Shown here piece after piece: positions 26,603-35,618 of a stretch of DNA of 64,000 nt. The position numbers were made by a program, and so were the translations under genes. Where the stretch lies: positions 62,001 through 126,000 of the forward strand of contig NZ_QXNY01000002.1 of the NCBI RefSeq assembly GCF_003572205.1. Reading direction: 5' to 3'. This DNA comes from Algihabitans albus. GTDB taxonomy: Bacteria > Pseudomonadota > Alphaproteobacteria > Kiloniellales > DSM-21159. The number at the start of each line of letters is the position of its first letter. Within the stretch, counting starts at the first letter, position 1. The notes under the pieces are model-generated. The model saw only the letters and a list, made by a program, of their open reading frames with translations, did not search any database and was not told where the DNA came from.

Positions 26603-27430
26603 CTACTGACCGAGCCCCGGAACGAGCACGATCGGCCAGAAGATCGGAAGAACGGCCAGCGCGGCGGTCTTTCCCCACTGGGTGAAGACGATCCCCCGCT
26701 GGGCCGCATAGGAGAGCCAGAGGGCGGCGAGCAGCGCTATGGTCGTGATCGCACCGAACTCGCCGGCCGACACGAAGCCGACCGCACCGCCGGGCAGGAC
26801 GACCGCGCCGGGTTCTATGCCGAGCCCCTTGAAGGACGCGATCACGAGCCGGCCGAGTGAGATATTCGATATGGCGATCAGTGCGAAGAGCACGTGATCC
26901 ATATGGAGGGCGATATCACCTTTGCGGGCGGCCTGCCAGGCGAGTGCGAAGTAGATGGCGCTTGCCCCGACGAGGACCGTGATCTGAAGCGTACTCGCCA
27001 GAGACGCCACCCCGCGCCCGACCACGGAGGAATCCCAAAGCATCACCATGCCCGTGGCGACGTAAGCGAGGTACAGCGCGACGACGAAACTGCCTTGCCG
27101 CCGATGCCAGGTGCGCTTGGCGCTCCCTCTCTGCGCGGCACTGCGCTTTCCGGTTATCTTCAGTCCCAGCAGCGCTTGCAGAGGAAAAGCAACGAGAAGA
27201 AGGACGCCGACCAGGGCGTGGGTGGCATGGGCGACGGGCGCGACATCCTGATAGGCGGTGCGGACCGCCCATTCGCCGGTCACGGCAAAGATCGCGTAGG
27301 ACAGCAAGAACGGCACGACCAGCAGGAAGAGCGCCGCGATCAGATAGCGGGTGAACAGCCGCCGGGGAGGGGAGGCGGAACGCTCCGCGGCCGAGACCGC
27401 AGGGTGCCGAACGGAGACAGCATCGCTCAT
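26603..27430 (-). CDS. Multi-pass membrane protein, DUF2306-like
   Basis: A 275-residue inner-membrane protein with seven hydrophobic segments. Histidines lie at or near membrane segments (HATHALVGV, TWHRRQGS, HMDHVLFALIAISN), a pattern seen in DUF2306 and cytochrome-b-like proteins, so haem binding is possible but not shown. The ATG at 27430 is preferred; an upstream ATG at 27526 would add 32 basic, non-hydrophobic residues. The neighbours give no firm clue to its role. Confidence 0.72.
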   Translation of the reverse strand: MSDAVSVRHPAVSAAERSASPPRRLFTRYLIAALFLLVVPFLLSYAIFAVTGEWAVRTAYQDVAPVAHATHALVGVLLLVAFPLQALLGLKITGKRSAAQRGSAKRTWHRRQGSFVVALYLAYVATGMVMLWDSSVVGRGVASLASTLQITVLVGASAIYFALAWQAARKGDIALHMDHVLFALIAISNISLGRLVIASFKGLGIEPGAVVLPGGAVGFVSAGEFGAITTIALLAALWLSYAAQRGIVFTQWGKTAALAVLPIFWPIVLVPGLGQ

Positions 27431-27610
27431 CAGTCGACCTCGAGGCAGCCTGGACCCATGCGGCGAAGGCCTCACGTTCCGCAATCGTTCGTTGACCTGT
27501 CTCGCGACATAGGAGATTGCAGCCAAATCGGCAAGCGAGTCGGAAGATTCCGCGTAGGACCCCTGTTATATCTCTGTGGCCAGCCCTGCCGACCGCGCGA
27601 CACGACCGCT

Positions 27611-28282
27611 CTAGATGCGCAGGGCGGCGGCGAAGCACTCGCCGTAGCGCGGGTCGAGCGCTTCTTCGAGCTTCAGCCCGCAGTCCGCCATGCCCCGGCA
27701 GACTTGGAAGTTCAGGATGACGTCTACGGTGTGGCCATCGCCGGCGAGCGGCAGGTACAGCCGTTCGGTGAGAACATCCAGGCTGTGGGTGGGTAAGGGA
27801 ACCCGGCTGCGGCTGTAGAGCGGGCGGCGCCGGGCGAAGACCCATCGATAGAGCCCAAGCTGATAGGCGCGATAGGCGGGATTCTCGAAAAACGCCGAAA
27901 ACCGCAGGCCGGTTGGATTGATGTGGTCGGTGTCGACGAGATGACTTCCAACCAGCCGGAATCGGAAGTCCTCACCGCCGTCCAGCACCTCCGACAACTC
28001 GATGTAGGGGAGCAGGCGGGGAACCTCCGTCGGGTCGAGATCCCCGCGCGCGGGGAGATGATCGGGCTGAAGCTTCGACGACCAGTAGCGCAGGCCCTCA
28101 CGCAAGATCTCCTCGGCGATCTCTTCGGGGGCTATCTCTGGAGGATCGATTTCCGGCGCCGCGCTCTCCGCGGCGATACCTGCCGAATCGTTTGCTGTCG
28201 TTGGGATCGTTCCCGCCGCCATCGCGGTCGCCGCGGTATCTCCAGATGTATCTCCCGGTGGAGCCTTCGTGTGCTCAGGCAT
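27611..28282 (-). CDS. PAS_5-family protein
   Basis: A 223-residue cytoplasmic protein. The first 55 residues are Ala/Thr/Pro/Glu-rich and probably disordered. A PAS_5-type domain follows: LRYWSSKL, LPARGDLDPTEVPRLLPYIEL, DFRFRLVGSHL and a final FQVCRGMAD strand. Such proteins are abundant in Rhodospirillales, and their ligands are unknown. No output domain is attached. It stands alone and is divergent from the small secreted protein at 28464. Confidence 0.82.
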   Translation of the reverse strand: MPEHTKAPPGDTSGDTAATAMAAGTIPTTANDSAGIAAESAAPEIDPPEIAPEEIAEEILREGLRYWSSKLQPDHLPARGDLDPTEVPRLLPYIELSEVLDGGEDFRFRLVGSHLVDTDHINPTGLRFSAFFENPAYRAYQLGLYRWVFARRRPLYSRSRVPLPTHSLDVLTERLYLPLAGDGHTVDVILNFQVCRGMADCGLKLEEALDPRYGECFAAALRI

Positions 28283-28463
28283 GTTTTCCCCCTCCTCCCG
28301 TCCCCGTCATGCCTCCGCGCTCGCTTTGCGTTCGTAGCTTCGGCAGAGCTTCCCAGCAGCGCTTCCTGCTTGTACGACGAGGGCTTTTTGCCCTACCACG
28401 AACAGGAAATCGACCTTGTTCGGTTGCATTAACATAAAAATAGACAGTTAGAGGGTGAAGCGA

Positions 28464-28826
28464 ATGGGTGAGTGCACGATGTGCCGCTGGCTGGGTGGCA
28501 CGGTCTTGGGGGGTATTGCGCTCGTTGCTGTGACACTTGCGGCGGTCGACGGCAGATCGGCATGGGCGGCAAGCGATCTGCCGGAGGTCGAGGCGCCGGA
28601 CTTCGCCGAAGCCGGCGAGGTGATCGACTCCCTGGAAACGATGATGGACGCGATCGAAGAGGTGAAAGAGGCGGAGGGGTGGCGCGCGCTGCGGGCGATC
28701 GATCAGTGCGATACCGCCATCGACATCATCGAGGACAAGGTCACGGCGGCGGCCTACGACGCGGAAGCCGGCGAACGCAGTTGGCAGCTTTGTCACCATC
28801 GCTACCAGGTCTTGAAGCTGCATTAG
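28464..28826 (+). CDS. Small exported protein, function unknown
   Basis: A 120-residue protein with a signal peptide (a hydrophobic run TVLGGIALVAVTLAAV, cleavage near AWAAS). The mature part is acidic and helical (EVIDSLETMMDAIEEVKEAEG), with two cysteines, one in IDQCDTAID and one in WQLCHHRYQ. I know no family. The ATG at 28464 has GAGGG eight bases upstream and is preferred over an in-frame GTG at 28455. Confidence 0.7.
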   Translation: MGECTMCRWLGGTVLGGIALVAVTLAAVDGRSAWAASDLPEVEAPDFAEAGEVIDSLETMMDAIEEVKEAEGWRALRAIDQCDTAIDIIEDKVTAAAYDAEAGERSWQLCHHRYQVLKLH

Positions 28827-28876
28827 ACCAGATAGCGACCGGTCGGGCCGACTGGTTCGGCCAACCTCATTCCGGC

Positions 28877-30028
28877 TCAGTTCCCCTGCGGATCGGTCTC
28901 GCTTTGGGCAGGCCCCATGAAGCGGCCGCCGGCGGTCGGGCGGCCGCCGAGAGCGTGGCGGTCGATCGCGGCTGACTTGACCAGAGCGTAGACGCTGGAG
29001 CCGGGCGCCAATTCCAGTTGTCGTCTGGCGCGGCCGGTGATGCGGGCCCAAAGCGGCGCGCCGCCGACGTCCAGGCGCACGTCGACTTGAGCACCGCCTT
29101 CATCGCTGAGGTCCATCACTCTTGCTGGGAAGATGTTCTGGATCGAGAGCCCTTCCGGGCGATCGCGGGAGAGAGCGACGTCGCGCGCTCTGATCCGCAA
29201 CCGCAGCTCCGTGCCCGCCGGAGCGTCCAGGCGCGGCACGACCAGCCGCCCGCCGGCGAAGTCCAGTTCGCTGAGATCGTCGTCGAAATCGTGCCGTGCC
29301 AGATTGGCGACGATCACCGCGCCCGCCTCGTAGCGTCCGGTCAAGGGACGCAGGTCCAGCCGGCTGGTGAGATCTTCCAGGGGCCCGTTCGCCACAACCT
29401 GCCCATCGGAGATCAGGATTAGCGTATCGGCCAGGCGTACGATCTCTTCCATCGCGTGGCTGACGTAGACGATCGGCAGTCTGAGTTCGTCCCGCAAGCG
29501 CTCGACGAAGGGCAGGATCTCCAGTTTGCGAGTCTGGTCCAGGTTGGCCAGAGGCTCGTCCATCAGGAGCAGGCGCGGGTTGGCCAGCAATGCCCGGCCC
29601 AGGGCGACGCGCTGTTTCTCGCCGCCGGACAGCGTCCCGGGGCGTCTGTCCAGCAGCGCGGTCAGACCGAGCAGATCGACCACTTCGACAAGCCCCGTCC
29701 GCCGCTCCTTCGCCGGGGCGCGGCGCCAGCCGTAGAGCAGGTTGTCCTGCACGGTCAGGTGTGGAAACAGCCTGCTTTCTTGGAACACGTAGCCGATGCG
29801 CCGGCGATGAGCCGGCAGGTCGATCCCCTTTGCGCTGTCGAACAAGGTCTCTCCGCGCAGCACGATGCGGCCGCGGTCGGGACGCAGCAGGCCCGCCAGC
29901 ATGTTGACGAGCGAAGTCTTGCCGGCGCCGGAGCGACCGAAGAGGGCGACCACGCCCTCGGCGGGACAGGCGAGGTCCGCTTGCAGCCTGAGATTACCGA
30001 GGCGTTTTTCGATGGAAATCTCGAGCAT
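28877..30028 (-). CDS. modC: Molybdate ABC transporter ATP-binding protein
   Basis: A 383-residue ATPase of the molybdate importer. Walker A GRSGAGKTS is near residue 31, signature LSGGEKQRV near 128, Walker B LLLMDEPLANLD, and H-loop VSHAMEE. The C-terminal part is a TOBE/Mop-type regulatory domain (SIQNIFPARV...ARITGRARRQL). The ATG at 30028 overlaps the modB stop by one base (TGATG), which fixes the start. A longer frame to 30319 is only read-through into modB sequence. Confidence 0.95.
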   Translation of the reverse strand: MLEISIEKRLGNLRLQADLACPAEGVVALFGRSGAGKTSLVNMLAGLLRPDRGRIVLRGETLFDSAKGIDLPAHRRRIGYVFQESRLFPHLTVQDNLLYGWRRAPAKERRTGLVEVVDLLGLTALLDRRPGTLSGGEKQRVALGRALLANPRLLLMDEPLANLDQTRKLEILPFVERLRDELRLPIVYVSHAMEEIVRLADTLILISDGQVVANGPLEDLTSRLDLRPLTGRYEAGAVIVANLARHDFDDDLSELDFAGGRLVVPRLDAPAGTELRLRIRARDVALSRDRPEGLSIQNIFPARVMDLSDEGGAQVDVRLDVGGAPLWARITGRARRQLELAPGSSVYALVKSAAIDRHALGGRPTAGGRFMGPAQSETDPQGN

Positions 30029-30720
30029 CAGCCGGCAAGGCGTCTCTGGAGCCTGCGGGCCAGAAACTCCGAACCCGCAAGGGCCGCCAGAGCCAGCAGG
30101 ACGGAAACAACCGCCAGTCGAAGGGCTCCTGACTCGCCGCCGGGCGTTTGTGTGAAGGTGTAGAGCGCCAGCGGCAGGGTCCGGGTTTCGCCGGGAATGT
30201 TCGAGACGAAGGTGATGGTGGCGCCGAACTCGCCGAGCGAGCGAGCGAAGCCGAGCAGGAGCGCGGCGAGCAGGCCCGGTGCCATCAAAGGCAGGGTGAC
30301 GGTGGCGAAGACCTGCCACGGGGGCGCCCCGAGCGTGCGCGCTGCGGCCTCGAGCTTGCGGTCGACGGCCTCGAGCGACAGCCGCATCGCCCGCACCATC
30401 AAGGGAAAGGCCATCACGGCCGAGGCGACGGCCGCGCCTTGCCAGGTGAAGGCGACCGTGATGCCGAACCAGTCGTCGAGGACCTGACCGAGCGGTCCGC
30501 TGCGACCCAGCAGCACGAGCAGCAGATAGCCTATGACGACGGGGGGTACGACCAGCGGCAGATGGACCAGGCCGTCGAAGACGAGCTTGCCGGGGAAATC
30601 GCAGCGCGCGAGCAGCCAGGCTGCCGCCAGGGCCGGAAGCAGGCCGCCGGCCACGCTCCAGAGACCGACGCGCAGGGACAGGTCGATGGCGGCGATCTCG
30701 CTCGCCGAGAGATCGAACAT
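30028..30720 (-). CDS. modB: Molybdate ABC transporter permease
   Basis: A 230-residue inner-membrane permease with five or six hydrophobic helices. The ATPase-contact loop EAAARTLGAPPWQVFATVTLP and the preceding AFPLMVRAMRLSLEAVD are typical of ModB. It lies three bases after modA and overlaps modC, so modABC is a tight operon transcribed leftward. Confidence 0.95.
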   Translation of the reverse strand: MFDLSASEIAAIDLSLRVGLWSVAGGLLPALAAAWLLARCDFPGKLVFDGLVHLPLVVPPVVIGYLLLVLLGRSGPLGQVLDDWFGITVAFTWQGAAVASAVMAFPLMVRAMRLSLEAVDRKLEAAARTLGAPPWQVFATVTLPLMAPGLLAALLLGFARSLGEFGATITFVSNIPGETRTLPLALYTFTQTPGGESGALRLAVVSVLLALAALAGSEFLARRLQRRLAG

Positions 30721-30723
30721 CCG

Positions 30724-31518
30724 TTAGCCGGCCGGTTGCGGCGTCGGAGGAGCGACGACGGTGAAGCCATGGCGGATCAAGATCGCGCGTGCCTGCGGTC
30801 CCGCCAGATAGCGCAGGAAGGCCGGCGCCGCGGGATGTTCGCTCCGTGCGGTCAGGGCGACCGGATAGAGGATGGGACTATGGCTCTCGACGGGCAGAGT
30901 CGAGACGACCCGAACGTCCGACAGCAAAGCGGCGTCGGTTTGGTAGACGATCCCGGCCGGGGTCTCGCCGCGCGCCACCAGTGCCAGCGCGCCCCGCACG
31001 TCCGAGGTAGGCGCCAGTTTCGGTTCCAGGTCGTCCCACTGGCCGAGGCTCTGCAGTGCCTCCTTGGCATAGAGACCGGCGGGAACATGATCCGGATCGC
31101 CGACGGCCAGCCGCTCGTCCTGCAGTGCCGCCGCCAGGTCGCAGGGTGCAGCGGACCCGCAGATGAAGTCGCTGTCGCGGGAGCTGACCACGACCAGACT
31201 GTTGCCGAGCAGGTCGACCCTGGTCTCCGCGCGGATCGCCTGCCGCGCCTCCAGGTGATCCATCCACGTCACGTTGGCGGAGATGAAAAGGTCGGCCGGG
31301 GCTCCGGCTTCGATCTGTTTGGCCAGCGTCGAGGAGGAGGCGAAGGAGGCGACGCTTTCGACCCCGGTTTTCGCCTTGAACTGCTCCAGCACTTCGGCAA
31401 CGGCATCCGTCGTGCTGGCCGCTGCGAAGACCGTCAGCCGCTCGCTCGCCTGCGCAGGCGTGATTTGCCCAGGACTGGCCAGGGTCAACACGAGCAGGGC
31501 AAGCAGGCTTCGGAGCAT
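30724..31518 (-). CDS. modA: Molybdate-binding periplasmic protein
   Basis: A 264-residue substrate-binding protein with signal peptide (MLRSLLALLVLTLASP, cleavage near AQASE). The oxyanion-binding stretch LTVFAAASTTDAVAEVL, then SFASSSTLAKQIEAGAPADLFISA and GDPDHVPAGLYAKEAL, are hallmarks of ModA. First gene of modABC, feeding molybdenum to cofactor synthesis. Confidence 0.95.
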   Translation of the reverse strand: MLRSLLALLVLTLASPGQITPAQASERLTVFAAASTTDAVAEVLEQFKAKTGVESVASFASSSTLAKQIEAGAPADLFISANVTWMDHLEARQAIRAETRVDLLGNSLVVVSSRDSDFICGSAAPCDLAAALQDERLAVGDPDHVPAGLYAKEALQSLGQWDDLEPKLAPTSDVRGALALVARGETPAGIVYQTDAALLSDVRVVSTLPVESHSPILYPVALTARSEHPAAPAFLRYLAGPQARAILIRHGFTVVAPPTPQPAG

Positions 31519-31672
31519 CGCGCGCCTCCGGCGACGGGTCGGGGATATGTACCGCCATATATGACGCCCGTTATAGTCGGAGAAACATAGCGCTGCTGCA
31601 AGCGATAACCGGGGAGGCCGTGGCGATCACGCTCCAACACGGCGACTCAGGTCATCCGTGGAGAGACCGGCT

Positions 31673-32167
31673 CTATTTTTCGTGAATGAAGGTCCGGAGC
31701 GCTTCGATCAGACGTCGGTCGGCGAAAGGCGCGATGGTCTTGGCGTTCATCGCGCCGCTTCCGGCCACCAGCGTGTCGAGCAGCCCCGGAAGCTCCTCCT
31801 CGCTGTGCGCGACCATCAGGCCGGGGCGGTTGCCGAGGCGTTTTGCAGTGGCCTGCTGGTGATCGTTGCGATGCTCCTTGAGCTGGGCGCTCCGCGGCAG
31901 GATTGCGATCGGCTTGCCGTAGGTCAGTGCAGTGATGATCGAGCCCATGCCGGCGTGGGATACGATGAAGTCCGCTTGCTGGCAGTGGGCCTGAAAAACC
32001 TCGGGAGTCACGCTCGACACCCACTCGAAGTGCTTCGGTTTGTACTCGGCCCGCTCGGTGATTTGGCCGAAGAGATCGCCGCCCTTTCCGGCTGAGGCGC
32101 ACCAGGCGTCGACGGTCCTGACCAAGCGGTCGAAGGGTTCCTGCGTGCCGATCGTCAGGAAGATCAC
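31673..32167 (-). CDS. Alg13/PssE-like glycosyltransferase subunit, copy 1
   Basis: A 164-residue protein matching the C-terminal GT28 half (Alg13, EpsF/PssE type) that supplies nucleotide-sugar binding. Landmarks are IFLTIGTQEPFDRLVR, FIVSHAGMGSIITAL (HAGMGS being the UDP-sugar site) and LKEHRNDHQ. The GTG at 32167 overlaps the partner stop by 4 bases (GTGA), so I prefer it to longer readings. With the Alg14-like partner it should form a split transferase at the membrane for polysaccharide synthesis. Confidence 0.88.
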   Translation of the reverse strand: MIFLTIGTQEPFDRLVRTVDAWCASAGKGGDLFGQITERAEYKPKHFEWVSSVTPEVFQAHCQQADFIVSHAGMGSIITALTYGKPIAILPRSAQLKEHRNDHQQATAKRLGNRPGLMVAHSEEELPGLLDTLVAGSGAMNAKTIAPFADRRLIEALRTFIHEK

Positions 32168-32646
32168 AGGACGGTCCCCCGATAATCCGGGCCGCCTGGC
32201 TGGGCGACGTTTTCCCACTGGGTCAGCCAAAGATTCGCGTGGGGACCGACCTTACGTCCGGAGAGCGATAGCTCCTCTGCGTTGGCGATGCTGTCTACCC
32301 AGGCTGTCCGCGCTCCCAACAGCCGGCCAAGTCGTAAGGCAAAGTATCCGGGCGCCGCACCTGTAGAGAGCACGATCTGGGGGCGGACGCGTAGCACAAT
32401 CAGAGTCAGTCCAAGCAGAGACTTGAGCAGTCGCCACTTCTGCCAGCGGTTCCCGTCGACAATCACATGAAAGGCGGGTTCGGGCTGGCCGCGCGCCTTG
32501 GCGTCGGCCATCACTTCCGATCGGTAACCCGGCTCGGTGGTGACGTAGGTGACCTGGCAGCCGTCCCACGCGGGGCGCATCCGGCAGAGCTGCACCCAGT
32601 GGCCGCCGCCGGAAGCGACGACGAGCATTCGAATGGTTTTCGTCAT
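32164..32646 (-). CDS. Alg14/PssD-like glycosyltransferase subunit, copy 1
   Basis: A 160-residue protein of the Alg14/PssD family, the acceptor-binding, membrane-associated half of a split GT28 enzyme. Visible are VVASGGGHWVQLCRMRPAW, VTYVTTEPGY, STGAAPGYFALRLGRLLGARTAWVDSIAN and LSLSGR. A hydrophobic stretch LLGLTLIVLRV may lie along the membrane. It is followed with overlap by its Alg13-like partner. A close paralogue of the pair lies 650 bases upstream on the same strand. Confidence 0.88.
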   Translation of the reverse strand: MTKTIRMLVVASGGGHWVQLCRMRPAWDGCQVTYVTTEPGYRSEVMADAKARGQPEPAFHVIVDGNRWQKWRLLKSLLGLTLIVLRVRPQIVLSTGAAPGYFALRLGRLLGARTAWVDSIANAEELSLSGRKVGPHANLWLTQWENVAQPGGPDYRGTVL

Positions 32647-33295
32647 GCTGGCAACTCGACAACCAAACTGCAGCGGCTGACGGCCTGATACCCCAAAGAC
32701 CGACAGCTGAGAAAGAGTTGTGGAAAAAGTATCCGATCACCCAACCGTTCGCGGAGACGCCATGGGAATTCTAACCTGTGAACGATCACTATGGAGTTCC
32801 GGTTGCTGATGATCATCGCTACCACATCGCAGGAGGTGATGTGGAATCACCGCCAAGCAAGCCTCCAGTTGGCAGCTCCTCAATTTTTGACTCTAAATAC
32901 TTGAACAGTTTTTTGCTGTCTATACTGGTTGCGGTTCTCATTCCGGCGAGTGTCACCCGACACCTAACCAGTCAACCGCACGTGCATTTAAAGAGAGAGG
33001 AGTTAAGCCTTCGTAACGCAGCCCTTAGATAAGCCTCTGCAAGCGAAGGCGTTTCAGGTAATGGCACCTGGAATTCGAGTTCAGCTGAAGTTTCGTAACC
33101 GACCGCATCACCGTTGTTGGCTATCGGAACTGCGTTGTAGCTCCGCTCCGCGGTCTCCTCAGCAGGCAGGCACTCGTAGCCGTGTGATCGGGGGTTCGCA
33201 CGCATCTTGAGAATGCAGCAGGGCTCATGCGGGTCGTGGCGGCATCTGCACGCCGTCTATCGTCATCGCGGCATGAAGCACTGAAGTCTGCGTGG
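32647..33295. other. Spacer between the two glycosyltransferase pairs
   Basis: About 650 bases. The longest frame is 77 codons on the minus strand (32972-33205) and has no recognisable family or convincing ribosome site, so I do not call it. The stretch is a little more AT-rich than the genes and may hold the promoter for copy 1. Confidence 0.4.
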
Positions 33296-33796
33296 TTAGT
33301 TGGCGCTCCTGTCAATCAAGCTCCGCAGCATATCGGTCAGACGTGGATCGGCGAAAGATCCGATCGTCCCTGTACTTTCCCAGCCGCCACGTGCAACGGC
33401 GAAGTCAAGAATTCTCGGGAGCTCGGTCTCAGACAGTGCAACCATAAGACCTGAGTGTCCGCGGAGGCGAATAGCTGTAGCGTACTGGTGATCGTTGCGG
33501 GTTTCCTTTAAATGGCCTCGCCTCGGCAGGACGACGATCGGCCTGCCGTATGTCATGGCTGTAATGATCGACCCCATCCCAGCATGAGATATGATGAACT
33601 CTGCTGCGCGGCAGTGCTCTCGATAAGCGTCTGGTGGAAGGCTGGGGATCCAGTCGAAGTTCTTCGGCACGTAGCGGCCCCGGTCCGTGATCTGACCAAA
33701 CACTTCGCACTTTCGTCTCGTCGGATCGCACCACTCGTCGACGGCCCTAACGAGCCGGTCGAAAGGCTCATGAGTGCCGATCGTCAAGAAGATCAT
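33296..33796 (-). CDS. Alg13/PssE-like glycosyltransferase subunit, copy 2
   Basis: A 166-residue paralogue of the gene at 31673 with the same landmarks: IFLTIGTHEPFDRLVRAVD, FIISHAGMGSIITAM, LKETRNDHQ and a final DPRLTDMLRSLID. The ATG at 33796 overlaps the stop of its Alg14-like partner (ATGA). Roughly 60 percent of residues look identical to copy 1. It closes the operon that begins with the deacetylase gene at 34997. Confidence 0.88.
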   Translation of the reverse strand: MIFLTIGTHEPFDRLVRAVDEWCDPTRRKCEVFGQITDRGRYVPKNFDWIPSLPPDAYREHCRAAEFIISHAGMGSIITAMTYGRPIVVLPRRGHLKETRNDHQYATAIRLRGHSGLMVALSETELPRILDFAVARGGWESTGTIGSFADPRLTDMLRSLIDRSAN

Positions 33797-34278
33797 AGCA
33801 CCGAACCTCGATACTGCGGTCCTCTGGCGGAGGCTAGATCCTCCCACTGGGTCAGCCAAACATCCGCATGATTACCGGCCTTGCGTCCGGACAGCGAGAG
33901 CTCTTCTGCATTCGCAATACTGTCCACCCATGCTGTCCGAGCGCCCATCAGCCGGCCCAGCCGCAAGGCAAGGTACCCGGGGGCGGCACCGGTGGTTATA
34001 ATGGTGTGCGGACGAACCCTCAGCAGAATCGCGAATAGTTTAAGCAGCGCCCAGAGAAGGCGAAGTTTCTGCCAGCGATTGGCGTCAGAGATCGCATAAA
34101 AACGCGGCTTCGGCTGCCTGCGTGCGGCTGCATCGGCTTCGACTTCCGGACCAAATTCAGGGTTGGTGGTGACATAAGTCACCTCGCATCCGTCCCATGC
34201 AGGCCGCAACCGGTACAGCTGGACCCAATGTCCTCCGCCAGATGCGACCGCAAGAACGCGCGGAGGTCCCCCCGTCAT
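33793..34278 (-). CDS. Alg14/PssD-like glycosyltransferase subunit, copy 2
   Basis: A 161-residue paralogue of copy 1: AVASGGGHWVQLYRLRPAW, VTYVTTNPEF, TTGAAPGYLALRLGRLMGARTAWVDSIAN and LSLSGRKAG. Its start overlaps the stop of the polysaccharide deacetylase gene by 4 bases, and its own stop overlaps the Alg13-like start. The three genes are thus translationally coupled and likely act on one glycan. Confidence 0.88.
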   Translation of the reverse strand: MTGGPPRVLAVASGGGHWVQLYRLRPAWDGCEVTYVTTNPEFGPEVEADAAARRQPKPRFYAISDANRWQKLRLLWALLKLFAILLRVRPHTIITTGAAPGYLALRLGRLMGARTAWVDSIANAEELSLSGRKAGNHADVWLTQWEDLASARGPQYRGSVL

Positions 34279-34997
34279 CCCCGTTGCTCCGCGGCCGTCT
34301 TGTAGACATCAGTGAGCCGGCGGACCCGGTAGCCACTCCGCTCGGCGCAGTCGAGAAGCCCTTTGGTGAGGGCCAAAACGTGATCGATATGGCTGACGCC
34401 ATTGGACGGAGGGCCGTAGCGATCAAAGTCGTGCATCAGAACGACGCCACCGCCTTTTGCCGCGACCTCGGCAACAACGTCCTCGACTGGGCGGCGGTCC
34501 CAGCTGTCGCGGCTGTCAACGGTCCACCAACCGAAGCGTAGGGCACCTGCCAGACCGTCAAGCAATCCGACGATCGTCAGCTTGCCGTAGGGCGGACGGA
34601 AAAGCTTGGCATCGCCACCGAGGGTCTCGACTGTCCTAATTCCGGAGCGAAGATCTCGAGCTACGCGCCAAGGTTCAGTTTTCCACGCATTCGAGTGGTC
34701 CTGTGTATGGCTGCCGATCTCATGTCCTTCTGAGATCAGGCGCTGCGCGATGTCCGTCTTTCCTTCAACATTGCGACCAAGAAAGAAGAAAGTCGCCTGC
34801 GCACGGTGTTCGAGCAGGAGGTCTAGCAGTAACGGCGTCAGAGTCTCTCCAGGTCCGTCGTCGTAGCTCAGGACAATGGTCTTTTGATCCCGACAAAGGC
34901 GTGCGAGACGATTTTCTTCGTACTTTCGGTAAGCAAAGGGGACCAGGAACCAGATGAAGGTAAGTGCAGCAACTGCTGCAAGACCCGCCCAAACCAT
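34275..34997 (-). CDS. Polysaccharide deacetylase (NodB domain), membrane-anchored
   Basis: A 240-residue carbohydrate esterase family 4 enzyme with an N-terminal membrane anchor (about residues 2-23). The NodB motifs are present: SYDDGPGE (catalytic and metal Asp), SHTQDH (metal His residues), RPPYGK, WWTVDSRDSWDR and the catalytic-His motif VLMHD. It should remove N-acetyl groups from a sugar at the periplasmic face. It leads the operon with glycosyltransferase copy 2, which suggests modification of an exported polysaccharide. Confidence 0.92.
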   Translation of the reverse strand: MVWAGLAAVAALTFIWFLVPFAYRKYEENRLARLCRDQKTIVLSYDDGPGETLTPLLLDLLLEHRAQATFFFLGRNVEGKTDIAQRLISEGHEIGSHTQDHSNAWKTEPWRVARDLRSGIRTVETLGGDAKLFRPPYGKLTIVGLLDGLAGALRFGWWTVDSRDSWDRRPVEDVVAEVAAKGGGVVLMHDFDRYGPPSNGVSHIDHVLALTKGLLDCAERSGYRVRRLTDVYKTAAEQRG

Positions 34998-35203
34998 GTC
35001 CTCGCGCCTTCCCTATCACACAAAGTCAATGGTGATTCGTATGCATATAAGTTTAGATAAAAGCTATCTGACTCAAAATTATCACGCAAGCGCTTATCTG
35101 CGACTATGGCGCGTACAATGATATGCATTGTACACTCGGCTAAGGCGTGGGGCGGCGTCGCTTGCCGGTCTCCGGCAAGGCCTCGTGACTGTGCAGAGCC
35201 GTT

Positions 35204-35614
35204 CTACCGCTCTGTTCCGCTATGGCGGGTTCGGGCGGTCTCCACAAGAAGAGGTGTGAAGGCTTCCAGGTCTTCCGCGATAGCCGCTGCAGCCTTTTCC
35301 TCGAGAGCGCGATAGCGGTCCAGGACATCACGGCCGGTGTCAGTCAGGCCACTGCCGCCGCCGCCGCTGCCGCCGCGAGACGCCTCCACCAGCGGCGCCT
35401 TGAAGCAGGCATTCATCGTCTCCACCAGCAGCCAGGCCCGGCGGTAGGACATTCCCATCACCTTGGCTGCGCGTGTGATCGAGCCTTCCCTGTCTATGGC
35501 AGCTAGAAGATCCGCCTTGCCGGGCCCGATGGCGATCGATTGGCCGAGCAGAACGCGCAGGCGCGGACCATCGTTCGACCTGTCGCTTTTGTTGGCGGGG
35601 ACTTTCTCGTCCAT
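35204..35614 (-). CDS. ModE N-terminal-type winged-helix regulator
   Basis: A 136-residue DNA-binding protein matching only the N-terminal domain of ModE: LLAAIDREGSITRAAKVMGMSYRRAWLLVETMN, then a glycine-rich GGSGGGGSGLTDTG wing. The molybdate-binding Mop domains of full ModE are absent, so it may not sense molybdate directly. It lies 4 bases after the metC-like gene on the same strand, 3.7 kb from modABC. Confidence 0.85.
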   Translation of the reverse strand: MDEKVPANKSDRSNDGPRLRVLLGQSIAIGPGKADLLAAIDREGSITRAAKVMGMSYRRAWLLVETMNACFKAPLVEASRGGSGGGGSGLTDTGRDVLDRYRALEEKAAAAIAEDLEAFTPLLVETARTRHSGTER

Positions 35615-35618
35615 GGCT

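Noticed and set aside
31540-31575. Possible ModE box (CGCCATATA and CGTTATAG) upstream of modA
   Set aside because: The half-sites are not inverted relative to each other as in the ModE consensus, so the match is too weak to call.
32972-33205. A 77-codon minus-strand frame between the glycosyltransferase pairs
   Set aside because: No recognised family and a weak ribosome site; it is within chance length for this region.
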